Source: Flagellimonas sp. MMG031 | GTDB lineage: Bacteria > Bacteroidota > Bacteroidia > Flavobacteriales > Flavobacteriaceae | Assembly: GCF_040112705.1 (NCBI RefSeq) | Contig: NZ_CP157804.1 | Location: 1,978,001 to 2,042,000 of the forward strand | DNA: 64,000 nucleotides | Direction: 5' to 3' | Shown here: positions 18,299 through 25,765 of the stretch, one piece after another | Position numbering within the stretch: position 1 is the stretch's first letter | How the letters are laid out: every line of letters starts with the position of its first letter | Program-made: the position numbers and the translations under genes | The notes under the pieces: generated by a model | Database searches by the model: none | Seen by the model: only the letters and a program-made list of their open reading frames with translations | Told to the model about the DNA's origin: nothing

Positions 18299-18306
18299 TA
18301 TCTTTG
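18299..18306 (+). promoter_or_regulatory. -7 promoter box of tRNA-Arg
   Basis: TATCTTTG matches the Bacteroidota -7 consensus TAnnTTTG exactly and ends 14 bp before the tRNA 5' end. A T-rich stretch, not a clear TTG, occupies the -33 region. Confidence 0.7.
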
Positions 18307-18320
18307 CACCCGCAAAGTTT

Positions 18321-18394
18321 GGTCGCGTAGCTCAGCTGGATAGAGCATCTGCCTTCTAAGCAGACGGTCGAAGGTTCGAATCCTTCCGCGATCA
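18321..18394 (+). tRNA. tRNA-Arg (anticodon TCT)
   Basis: 74 nt folding as a complete cloverleaf: acceptor GGTCGCG/CGCGATC (one G.T), D-stem GCTC/GAGC, anticodon stem TCTGC/GCAGA with loop CTTCTAA (anticodon TCT at 18355-18357, reads AGA), T-stem GAAGG/CCTTC with TTCGAAT loop, discriminator A. From 18353, inside the anticodon loop, its 3' part is duplicated at 28951. The gene is therefore the integration site of the element to its right, which supplied the present 3' half unchanged. Confidence 0.97.
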
Positions 18395-18397
18395 CTA
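18353..18397. repeat. attL: 45-bp direct repeat (tRNA side)
   Basis: Identical to 28951-28995. It starts at the anticodon loop of tRNA-Arg and extends 3 bp past the discriminator base; the flanking bases (18352 C versus 28950 G; 18398 G versus 28996 A) differ. It marks the left junction of the integrated element. Confidence 0.95.
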
Positions 18398-18403
18398 GTA
18401 TTC

Positions 18404-18445
18404 ATAGGGCCTCAGAGAGTTTCTCTTTCTGAGGCCTATTTTTTT
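18404..18445 (+). terminator. Terminator supplied by the element behind tRNA-Arg
   Basis: Arms TAGGGCCTCAGA (from 18405) and TCTGAGGCCTA (18428-18438), one bulged G, followed by seven T. It lies inside the element 10 bp after the tRNA and replaces the chromosomal terminator now found at 28996-29028. Confidence 0.85.
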
Positions 18446-18463
18446 GCAAACAATTTGCAAACA
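18443..18463. repeat. Left copy of TTTGCAAAC doublet (probable recombinase arm site)
   Basis: Two TTTGCAAAC units separated by AA, followed by A: 21 bp identical and in the same orientation as 28823-28843. It lies about 50 bp inside attL. Short direct repeats inside both ends are typical of integrase arm-type or excision-factor sites. Confidence 0.7.
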
Positions 18464-18578
18464 CCTCATTTTTTAACAGTATTTAACACGATAATAGCCT
18501 ATTTGTCAAATCTTGAATCGATTTATCTTGATTTCACTTGGTTTAATATTTAGTTCTATCTCTTCTTCATTGAAATTG

Positions 18579-18866
18579 TCAAACTTTGTTTTTAAGGCGT
18601 TTTTTAATTCGATTAAATACATTCAAACATATTGAGGCCAAAATCATGGGCAGAATAACACAAATAGCTGTTTGTAGCTCTAGATTATCTTTTCTGAATT
18701 GTGGTGAGGTATAATATTCCCAGATATACGAAAACAACTTTATAAAAAGTATTATCAATCCAAGAAACAATATAATCCCAAGAATAATAAGAACCCCATT
18801 GCCAAACATCGAAAATTCGTCTTTTAGGTTTTTTATAATCTTTGATTTACTTGGTTTTTCGTACAT
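18579..18866 (-). CDS. Small two-helix membrane protein of the element
   Basis: 95 residues, very Lys/Ile-rich. Two transmembrane stretches (about residues 22-46 and 68-85) with basic cytosolic ends (KSKIIKNLKD at the start, NRIKKRLKNKV at the end). It diverges from the next gene with only 18 bp between start codons, so the two share a very compact promoter zone. No recognisable family. It may be the small partner of the following membrane-protein operon, or only a neighbour. AT-rich codon use differs clearly from chromosomal genes outside the element. Confidence 0.6.
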   Translation of the reverse strand: MYEKPSKSKIIKNLKDEFSMFGNGVLIILGIILFLGLIILFIKLFSYIWEYYTSPQFRKDNLELQTAICVILPMILASICLNVFNRIKKRLKNKV

Positions 18867-18884
18867 TTTCAGGAATATTTAAAC

Positions 18885-19388
18885 ATGAAAATAAAGAGTA
18901 TAACATTCTCTCCACAGGAACCAAAGTTAAAAATCATCAAGAATGTATTTGTTTATATTTCTGAAAAGCATGAACAAATCATAGTCACCCCATTTTATAA
19001 AGAACCTAATCAAGGATACAGATACTCCCAAGAAGAGTGTGAAGTATTAAAAATTGATTCTTCTTATGACTTGATTGGAGAAGCGATAAAACGAAACATC
19101 CAGAAATTTGATATAAAAGAATATGATGCAAAGCGATCTAGTAAAAAGGACGGTTACACGGCTTTTCATGTGAGTAAAGAAAAATCAATGAGGGGTTTTG
19201 AAAAAAACTATACACTTATTGATGTAAGCGGATTAACGGATAGGAACAATACTTTCAGAATTCAAACTAGACTTGGGTTTATCAATAGACTTGAAATTAC
19301 ATCTACAATTTCGGCACATTGTGATAATGCAGAATTAGGGAAATTGGTCATGAAAATGTTTAATTCTGAAATCGTTGAAAGGAAATAA
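18885..19388 (+). CDS. Unrecognised soluble protein, first gene of element cargo operon
   Basis: 167 residues, no signal or membrane helix. It starts with a strand-rich segment (KIKSITFSPQEPKLKIIKNV), has a central charged stretch YSQEECEVLKIDSSYDLIGEAIKRN and ends with alternating strands and a helix (AELGKLVMKMFNSEI). The fold looks alpha/beta; small immunity-type proteins share such a look, but I cannot name a family. Its last base overlaps the ATG of the next gene (19388), so translation is coupled to a membrane protein. Function unknown. Confidence 0.65.
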   Translation: MKIKSITFSPQEPKLKIIKNVFVYISEKHEQIIVTPFYKEPNQGYRYSQEECEVLKIDSSYDLIGEAIKRNIQKFDIKEYDAKRSSKKDGYTAFHVSKEKSMRGFEKNYTLIDVSGLTDRNNTFRIQTRLGFINRLEITSTISAHCDNAELGKLVMKMFNSEIVERK

Positions 19389-19840
19389 TGAATGAGGTAT
19401 TTCCTTGGATAGTTTTAAAGGATGAATTCTTTTTCAATGGGACCATTGAGCAATTAGAAGAAAAATTAAGGTTTCAGAATAACCAAAAATTTAGAGTTGA
19501 ATGGATAGACTATCAATCATTTAAATTTTTATCCAACTTTTCGGTGGGAACAATAATGGTAAAATTTAATCCAGGGTTTGCAGATGGAATAAAAGGCTAT
19601 GCCAATTTAATTGAAACGGAGTCAGGCAAGACAAAAGTTTCACTTAGAACCAAAATCCGAATTGAATTATACTTTTTCCTAGCAGTTATGGTAATTGCAA
19701 TTATTGCAGCGTTAGCATCAGAAGAAGTTTTTCTAACTTGGGCGCTATGGCTTACACCTTTTGGTTTATTATGGTTTTGGTTTGTGTATCGAATACAAGA
19801 AAGAATCCTTTTCAATAAGTTGAAAAGCTACTTAAGTTAG
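19388..19840 (+). CDS. Two-helix membrane protein with N-terminal domain (cargo operon)
   Basis: 150 residues. A soluble N-terminal domain of about 95 residues (FFFNGTIEQLEEKLRFQNN, then KFRVEWIDYQSFKFLSN) is followed by two hydrophobic helices (about 96-112 and 115-134) and a short amphipathic tail IQERILFNKLKSYLS. The layout of an N-domain binding or sensing something in the cytosol, two helices and a short helix recurs in the next gene, although sequence identity is low. No family recognised. Coupled to the upstream gene by a one-base overlap. Confidence 0.62.
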   Translation: MNEVFPWIVLKDEFFFNGTIEQLEEKLRFQNNQKFRVEWIDYQSFKFLSNFSVGTIMVKFNPGFADGIKGYANLIETESGKTKVSLRTKIRIELYFFLAVMVIAIIAALASEEVFLTWALWLTPFGLLWFWFVYRIQERILFNKLKSYLS

Positions 19841-19865
19841 TTAAAGAAAGACTTAAAATTAAACT

Positions 19866-20270
19866 TTGAGCATTACACTAATCAAAACAGATTATACTAT
19901 TTCAGCCCTACATAAACTTGTATCAGGCGGAAAATATAAAGGCTTTGTCAATATGAAGGAATTCGAATTGGTAAGGCTAAAATCTCATAAGTTTTACAGA
20001 GTTAAGGGAAAATTGAACGAAAAGAATGAATTCGTTGTTGAAACAGACTTTATAAAATCTTTGAAAATTTTGGTCAAGACCTTTAATATTTTTGGGGTTT
20101 TGACTTCTTTGATTTTAGCGTTTGTAATTTCCAACTGGACACTTGTGATATTATACTTTGTTTTGAGGCTGTTTATGGAATTATATACAAGGTATCATGA
20201 AGAAAGGGAGATACGTTTGTTTTCTGAAGCCTATTATGGGCTAATTCGAGAAGTACAGCATAACTATTAG
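19866..20270 (+). CDS. Two-helix membrane protein, same architecture as previous gene
   Basis: 134 residues from a TTG start at 19866; no closer ATG gives the N-terminal domain. A soluble N-terminal part (ALHKLVSGGKYKGFVNMKEF, then KFYRVKGKLNEKNEFVVETD) is followed by two helices (about 74-90 and 95-107) and an amphipathic tail EIRLFSEAYYGLIREV. The order and spacing of these parts copy the preceding gene, suggesting old duplication or a shared functional design. No family recognised. 25 bp after the previous stop and 4 bp before the next start, so operonic. Confidence 0.58.
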   Translation: MSITLIKTDYTISALHKLVSGGKYKGFVNMKEFELVRLKSHKFYRVKGKLNEKNEFVVETDFIKSLKILVKTFNIFGVLTSLILAFVISNWTLVILYFVLRLFMELYTRYHEEREIRLFSEAYYGLIREVQHNY

Positions 20271-20274
20271 AATA

Positions 20275-21234
20275 ATGGAAGGATTGATTAATGTAAAAGG
20301 CTATTCTGAGAAGAATCTAAAGTTGGCTATCAGACAATGGATTGATTTGTATTTCGAAAGTTTAGATAGCAAATTGACCATTAATCTGTTCCAAGTTGAA
20401 GACTCAATCCAGATAGAAGTTAATAACCTCTCTAACCAATTGTTCTTTTTCTTAATTAACTATTTAAAGTACCCTGAAGATATAAAGGGGGCCATAGAAA
20501 TATTGGGATATACAGGAGGTGATGAGAGTAGTAATTTTAAAGGTCAGGACATATTGATTTATATTCCTTCTGATGATACTGAATATGATAACGTTTATGT
20601 GGTTACAGAAAATAATATTCATTTCAAGATTGACTTTGGTGGTGGAATAAAAAAAGTTAATTCCAGCATTCCAGAATTTTTTAAGTTAACACCAGTAAGC
20701 ACATCACCGATAGATTCTATTATAGTTTCTAAAAAAGCGAGTGTCTATTTTGATAAGAAGCAATTCTTTAAAACCATTGAAGGAAGGTTTACCATAATAT
20801 CTTTGGTACTCTTCATACTATTAATATTTCATTTTCTGTATATCAATGGAGATAGAGACATGCTTGAAAAAGAAAGAGCAACTTGGTTTTTATATGCCGG
20901 AGTTTCTATTTGGTTTTTTATTGATAATGAAATGCTTAAAAAAGATATTCTGTATCTAGGTTGTTTTGCAATAGCAATTGTATTGATGGTTTATGGGGGG
21001 GATTTTGTAAATAATTTTCCAAAAACATTAACTGAAAAGTTAGGGCCATTTACCTTAATGCCATTAACTTTTTTAATGTTGCAATGGCCTCTTCGAAGAA
21101 TATACAAAGGATTATTTAAGAAAGAACCGAAGACTGATAGGGACGGGGGTGTAACTGATTTCATATATTCAATGGCACTTACATTTGGCTCAATTATTTT
21201 GCCATTCGTATTGTATGGATTAATAAATAAGTGA
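20275..21234 (+). CDS. Larger membrane protein closing the cargo operon
   Basis: 319 residues. A cytosolic N-terminal domain of about 165 residues (SEKNLKLAIRQWIDLYFESL, then IEILGYTGGDESSNFKGQDI) is followed by four or five hydrophobic helices (about 173-192, 206-217, 226-241, 258-270 and 300-316) with a basic, polar loop FKKEPKTDRDGG before the last. It resembles no family I recognise. As the last and largest gene of the four-gene plus-strand group, it could be the effector or channel component, the smaller two-helix proteins being partners; this is speculation from layout only. Confidence 0.6.
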   Translation: MEGLINVKGYSEKNLKLAIRQWIDLYFESLDSKLTINLFQVEDSIQIEVNNLSNQLFFFLINYLKYPEDIKGAIEILGYTGGDESSNFKGQDILIYIPSDDTEYDNVYVVTENNIHFKIDFGGGIKKVNSSIPEFFKLTPVSTSPIDSIIVSKKASVYFDKKQFFKTIEGRFTIISLVLFILLIFHFLYINGDRDMLEKERATWFLYAGVSIWFFIDNEMLKKDILYLGCFAIAIVLMVYGGDFVNNFPKTLTEKLGPFTLMPLTFLMLQWPLRRIYKGLFKKEPKTDRDGGVTDFIYSMALTFGSIILPFVLYGLINK

Positions 21235-21694
21235 TTGTTATATCTAAAAAAATAACTATTCAAATCAGTTCATATTACCATTCATCAATTCACAACGTAT
21301 TTTTCTTTTAGTAAAAAGGTTATATTTATAATATGCTTTCAAGCATAATTTGTGCGGCAAATAAATAATTGATTTGACTTTCCTAAAGTCCGTACAAACC
21401 AAAGAAAATTTATAGGGCAGCTGATTTTCAATCATGCTGTATTCATTTGGTCCCGCTTGCGGGACGAAGGAATAGCAAGAGGGTGATGCGCAGATTGCGC
21501 CATCACGGTTGTTTTCGGGTCTTCAACAAGTTGAAAACCAGTCAATTGAACAGATTTTGGAATACTGTGCAAAATCAAGGGCTACAGTAGGCTTTTCCGA
21601 AATCTACAGTAAACCCTTTGGGAAGCCCCATAAACACTGGAAATTTTTGACGAAAAAATTGACACAATTTCACTAAAAAAACAAAATCGCACTT
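21235..21694. other. Intergenic region with oriT-like hairpin cluster
   Basis: 460 bp without a gene. At 21450-21465 GTCCCGC-TT-GCGGGAC is a perfect hairpin; at 21483-21506 GTGATG/CATCAC with inner CGCA/TGCG (one bulged C) forms a second; at 21522-21535 TTCAAC-AA-GTTGAA a third. All three lie within 90 bp, directly upstream of the mobilization genes, where the origin of transfer of Bacteroidota mobilizable elements is usually found. A very short frame starting at 21436 (13 codons, MLYSFGPACGTKE) spans the first hairpin but is unlikely to be a gene. Confidence 0.55.
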
Positions 21695-22279
21695 ATGGAA
21701 AAGCAATCAACCAACGGTAAAATAAAGAAAGGGACGGGGGGTTATTCCAATATCACCGTAAAGAAGGAAACGGCCACACGCTTTCGCAGCTATTCCAAAA
21801 GGTTCAACAAATCCCATAGCGAGGTTTTGGAAGGAATGATACAATACTTCAAGGAGAACAACCTTGATCCTTTTGGAGAGGGAACAAAGGTCATCCTTGA
21901 CAGCATCAAAAAATTGGAGCGTCAGATGATGAAAAAATTCGATAGGCTCATCGCCATTATCAAGAACATGGAAAAGACCAGTATCAGGCCCACCTATGAA
22001 ATGGTACTCATCCTTTATGAAGCCTATGTAAAGGATGGGAGGAAACCTAAACGTGAACCAATCAAGATACAGGAAGAGCGAATGGATTTTTTGGAGTCTA
22101 GAAACACTGTTCCAAAAGTTGAGCACGAGAGAATCCTTCATGAATTTGAAAGCTATAAAAAGCGTTGCAATGAAATCATCGACAATGTGGAAAAGGTGGA
22201 GCCTATGATGGGAAAGCCCTATCTAAAGATCAATATGGGCATGGGGGATTATGAAAGTATTAAGTATCAATTAAAATGA
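21695..22279 (+). CDS. BfmA/BtgA-family mobilization protein
   Basis: 194 residues, basic and helical. It begins with a Lys/Gly-rich tail and a ribbon-helix-helix-like stretch (YSNITVKKETATRFRSYSKR then SHSEVLEGMIQYF, residues 17-50), then coiled-coil helices. This matches the small DNA-binding mobilization proteins of Bacteroidota mobilizable transposons (BfmA, BtgA), which bind near oriT and help the relaxase nick. Its stop overlaps the relaxase start by 4 bp (ATGA at 22276), a clear two-gene unit. The oriT-like hairpins lie 160-250 bp upstream. Confidence 0.82.
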   Translation: MEKQSTNGKIKKGTGGYSNITVKKETATRFRSYSKRFNKSHSEVLEGMIQYFKENNLDPFGEGTKVILDSIKKLERQMMKKFDRLIAIIKNMEKTSIRPTYEMVLILYEAYVKDGRKPKREPIKIQEERMDFLESRNTVPKVEHERILHEFESYKKRCNEIIDNVEKVEPMMGKPYLKINMGMGDYESIKYQLK

Positions 22280-23307
22280 CACTTATGTACCTTACCATCT
22301 CAGCACAGAAAATAGGCAGTACCTATAACTCCAGTGTGGGGAGCTATGTGGACTATCTGGAAAAGGAAAACGAGGATAGGTCGCCCGAACAAAGGGAGGA
22401 ATTCTTTGACCAAGAGAACGACAGCGTAAGCCCTGAAAAGGTCATCGATGAAATTGATGCCAATACCGCCAAATTAAGGCAGAAGGACCCGAAATTCTAT
22501 TCCATTGTGGTCAGTCCCAACCAAAGGGAACTTAAAGCCATAGGAAATGACCAGAAACTGTTAAGGGAATACACTAGGAAACTCATGGAGGACTATGCCA
22601 AGAGTTTCCATAGGAACCAAGAGGTAAAGGCCGAGAACCTGAAATACTATGCCAAGATCGAACATGAACGCACCTATAGGGGCTTTGACAAACAGGTTCA
22701 GGAGAATGCTCCCTACCGAGGGGAGATAGCAAGGCTCAAAAACGAGATACGGAAAGTGGAACGTGGCGAATCCATTGGGAATGTCAAAGAGCTTGAAAAG
22801 AGGATTGCAGAGCAAACAAGATTGGCCCCACACAAACAGAACGGGCAGCTTGTGGCCGCAGGGATGCAAAAGGAGGGGCCACAGACCCATATCCATATCA
22901 TAGTCAGCAGGAGGGATGTGACGAACACCTATACACTTTCACCCATGGCCAAGCACAAGGCCTCGGAAGTGGAACTGAACGGAAAGACGGTAAAGAGGGG
23001 ATTTGATCGGGACAGCTTCTACCAAGCAGCCGAAAAGACCTTTGACAGGACAACTGGGTTCAAGAGGAACTATGTGGAATCCTATGTTGGGAGAAAGGCC
23101 CATGCCAAGGAACCGGGGAAGTTCTTTGCCAAGGTCATGGGACTGCCCACCAAGGAAAAGGACATGGCCTTTAAACTCCTTAAGACGATGGGTATCAAAG
23201 CTCCCAGCATACCTACCAATAAAGTGCAGATGGCGGCCAAGATCATTAAGGCACTTGGAAAGGGTATCGATAAGGCTAGGGGAGCAGGTGAGGACATGGG
23301 TTACTGA
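22276..23307 (+). CDS. MobB/BtgB-type relaxase (DUF5712 family)
   Basis: 343 residues. An N-terminal relaxase-like domain has YLTISAQKIG, a Tyr-rich SSVGSYVDYLEKEN as candidate nicking region, and a divalent-metal motif THIHIIVSRRD (His-x-His) near residue 213. The C-terminal part is basic (KAAKIIKALGKGIDKARGAG). This is the BtgB/DUF5712 relaxase type paired with BtgA in mobilizable Bacteroidota elements; it would nick oriT and lead the strand into a helper's secretion channel. No coupling protein is encoded here. Base composition is closer to the chromosome than the AT-rich cargo upstream. Confidence 0.85.
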   Translation: MTLMYLTISAQKIGSTYNSSVGSYVDYLEKENEDRSPEQREEFFDQENDSVSPEKVIDEIDANTAKLRQKDPKFYSIVVSPNQRELKAIGNDQKLLREYTRKLMEDYAKSFHRNQEVKAENLKYYAKIEHERTYRGFDKQVQENAPYRGEIARLKNEIRKVERGESIGNVKELEKRIAEQTRLAPHKQNGQLVAAGMQKEGPQTHIHIIVSRRDVTNTYTLSPMAKHKASEVELNGKTVKRGFDRDSFYQAAEKTFDRTTGFKRNYVESYVGRKAHAKEPGKFFAKVMGLPTKEKDMAFKLLKTMGIKAPSIPTNKVQMAAKIIKALGKGIDKARGAGEDMGY

Positions 23308-23328
23308 AATCCCAGAAGTAGGTTGCGC

Positions 23329-23384
23329 CCTTTCGGGTTTTTGCTTTACGCTTATCTACCGGAACACTACAAAAACCCGAAAGG
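23329..23384. repeat. 14-bp inverted repeat downstream of the relaxase
   Basis: CCTTTCGGGTTTTT (23329-23342) and AAAAACCCGAAAGG (23371-23384) are exact reverse complements 28 bp apart, starting 22 bp after the relaxase stop. GCGC also occurs just outside both arms (23325-23328 and 23391-23394). It may terminate the mobilization transcript or form part of a transfer or processing site. The remaining 195 bp up to 23578 hold nothing I recognise. Confidence 0.6.
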
Positions 23385-23578
23385 ATCCATGCGCAAAAGT
23401 TGGGGGTAAGATTTGGGGACACTTACAGCACTTCACTGTGTTCCGTTCGCCCTTCATTTATCTAGCCTTCCCTCTTTTAGGATATCGCTAAATTCATAAA
23501 ATTATCATTAATGTCTTCTGTTTCGGGGAAGAATTGGTTGGACAATAAATTGAAAGGGGTTGATCTAGGGGCTGATGG

Positions 23579-25198
23579 TTACCTTATTAACGAAAAATGC
23601 CCTTTAAAAACCTGTCCGTCCTTAAAATTTATAATAAACCAATAGTCTGCTGGAGGCATTCTATTTCCATTAAATACTCCATCCCACGAGCCATTTTTCA
23701 GGGAGAAGTTATTCAGCATCTTACCATATCTGTCATAGATAAAAACATTACCATCTTTACTGATATTGCCCATATTAGGTCTCCAAATATCATTGATGTC
23801 ATCTCCATTGGGGGAAAAAAACTTTGGATAATCAACTATTGTAAAATCCAAGCCGGCTTCACCACAACCGTTGATATCTTTAACTACCAAATGATATGTA
23901 CCTGGAGCAATACTTGTAAAAGTTGATGAAGATTGTTCTATTCCATTTAAGGAGTACAAATAGTCACTTATTCCTGTCGTACTAATTTCAACTGTTTGTT
24001 GGTTCGTAAAAAGTTCTCCGGACAGGGAATATGCTAAATCAAACGGAATTGAAGATTCAACAACAGAAAAGGAGTAAGTTCTTGAACATCCGTTGGGAGC
24101 TACAATATTTACCGAATATTCTCCCGGAACAAATACCTCAACGTTATTATTTGTTTGATCGGATAAAAGGTCGCCATCTAAAAACCATTGAAAAGAATAC
24201 TTTGGGTCATCAATGTCTGTGTCAATGAAAATGCTTTGATAGTTGTTACTGTTTGTATTTTCTTTACATATAAAATATGTGTCTTCTAAATCAGGCACAA
24301 TAGGCTTCTGTGCAAATTCAATAAAAAGCCAAGAATCCAAGCTATTGTCCCCTCTATTGGTCAATATAATTTCCAATTCATAGACTTCACCGGGAATGAT
24401 CGGTGAGACAGCGGTTAGCGGCACGGTTCTACCGTTCGCCTCAATTTCGCCCGTACCAACTTCTTGCTCTATAAAGTATGATTGGAATCCAAGATTGTTA
24501 CACTCCGGATTGTTATGAATGCTATGTAGGCCTACTTGCGTAACTTGATCCGGTAGTAATGCAATGTTTTTACCGTGATGTACATATTCTATTTCAGGTG
24601 TTGTCGTGTCATTGTCATGATCAAAGGTATCTGGTGTAATACCTGGACCGGTCAATAATATTGCAAATCCATCCTGTTTTGAACTATCGCCATCAAAACA
24701 TTCAATGTCCCCAACTTTATAAGACTCAGAAGCAAATATGTAATTTAAATTGAAAAAATCAGTTTGAGATACAAATCTCAATTTAATAGCTTTTGATTCC
24801 GAATATTGACCGACAGTACCAATTCTATCGTCGAGAATTTCCTGTATGGTATATATCCCGCCAAACGGTTCGCTGACCGAACTCGTCCTTAGTGATTTGT
24901 TTGGTCCGATTGACATCTGTGCTTGACCTGTTGATAGTACGAAACCTGTATCAAACGGAAATTCTGAGTTACCTCTATTAAATGTGCTGATTCCATTTAA
25001 CGATAGATTGGTCGCCCTTTCAATAGAAACATCAAGGCAATCGGTATCGAAAGAGTCATCAAATATATCCTTCAATTTACCATTTATGTCAGCATATTCT
25101 CTGTCTTCAATAACAATGGATTGCCCAGATAACGCTACCGAATAGCCTAAAAGAGTTATAAAAATAACAAGCTTTGGATAATTCAATTTCATGGGCAA
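23579..25198 (-). CDS. Choice-of-anchor L domain protein with T9SS type B sorting domain
   Basis: 539 residues. N-terminal signal peptide (VIFITLLGYSVALSGQ). Residues 40-300 form a choice-of-anchor L domain: NGISTFNRGNSEFPFDTGFV and LRFVSQTDFFNLNYIFASES are characteristic. Then Ig/PKD-like modules (about 305-460) and, from about 458, a gliding-motility-type C-terminal domain: FFSPNGDDINDIWRP, FIYDRYGKMLNNF and PPADYWFIINFKDG. The last directs secretion by the type IX system and surface attachment. It would be a surface adhesin or structural protein. It is cargo of the mobile element, transcribed toward the mobilization genes. Confidence 0.9.
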   Translation of the reverse strand: MPMKLNYPKLVIFITLLGYSVALSGQSIVIEDREYADINGKLKDIFDDSFDTDCLDVSIERATNLSLNGISTFNRGNSEFPFDTGFVLSTGQAQMSIGPNKSLRTSSVSEPFGGIYTIQEILDDRIGTVGQYSESKAIKLRFVSQTDFFNLNYIFASESYKVGDIECFDGDSSKQDGFAILLTGPGITPDTFDHDNDTTTPEIEYVHHGKNIALLPDQVTQVGLHSIHNNPECNNLGFQSYFIEQEVGTGEIEANGRTVPLTAVSPIIPGEVYELEIILTNRGDNSLDSWLFIEFAQKPIVPDLEDTYFICKENTNSNNYQSIFIDTDIDDPKYSFQWFLDGDLLSDQTNNNVEVFVPGEYSVNIVAPNGCSRTYSFSVVESSIPFDLAYSLSGELFTNQQTVEISTTGISDYLYSLNGIEQSSSTFTSIAPGTYHLVVKDINGCGEAGLDFTIVDYPKFFSPNGDDINDIWRPNMGNISKDGNVFIYDRYGKMLNNFSLKNGSWDGVFNGNRMPPADYWFIINFKDGQVFKGHFSLIR

Positions 25199-25332
25199 TT
25201 AATTGAAAGATAAAATATTCAATAAATTAAGAAAAAATAAAATAATTTGTAATATATTACATACGAAAATAATTTTATTATTACGTTATAATGAATTTCG
25301 TTGAACTCACTTAGAAAAGTAAACAATTTAAA

Positions 25333-25737
25333 ATGAAAATGTTTCTATACGTTATATCAATTCTGTTATTTTCTTGTTCTGATAATTCTGGTCAAGAAGG
25401 TTACCAGGTGAATCAATTTTTAGGAACCTGGAAATTGACAGCAACCTATCAAACCAAATTGGATGGAAGTGCCGATTGGGAAACTGTTGATGATAGTGCG
25501 AGTTATACCATAACTTTTGCTGATGGCAATGAAGCTGTCGTTAGTTATAGTTCATGCAGTGGCACCTATGAATATTCAGAAGAACAATCAAAAATTTCTG
25601 TTTTTTTTGAATGCCTAGATGATAGGACTGATTATTTCATTGATGATGAAAGTGATCTTCCGGATATTTTGATAGTTAGTGCATTAGGGAATAATACGCC
25701 GGATGAGGGTATTAAGCTCAAATTTTTGAAAATATAA
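25333..25737 (+). CDS. Lipocalin-like lipoprotein
   Basis: 134 residues. Lipobox LLFSC at residues 11-15 gives a lipoprotein. The mature part has the lipocalin-like start FLGTWKLTATYQTKLDGSAD and alternating strands (SASYTITFADGNEAVVSYSS, then CSGTYEYSEEQSKISVFF), a common Bacteroidota outer-membrane lipoprotein type. Cys 73 and 92 could pair. It sits 28 bp before the metalloprotease gene and is probably co-transcribed with it. A role in holding or protecting the secreted protease is possible but not shown. Confidence 0.75.
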   Translation: MKMFLYVISILLFSCSDNSGQEGYQVNQFLGTWKLTATYQTKLDGSADWETVDDSASYTITFADGNEAVVSYSSCSGTYEYSEEQSKISVFFECLDDRTDYFIDDESDLPDILIVSALGNNTPDEGIKLKFLKI

Positions 25738-25765
25738 ATTATAAATCTCATAATCACGGTCCAGC

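Noticed and set aside
18885..21234. Naming the cargo operon a toxin-immunity or phage-defence system
   Set aside because: No toxin, nuclease, NTPase or other known defence domain is visible; the layout alone does not justify the name.
23003..23491. 162-codon frame overlapping the relaxase 3' end
   Set aside because: It mostly overlaps the relaxase gene in another frame and has an Arg/Pro-rich composition typical of shadow frames.
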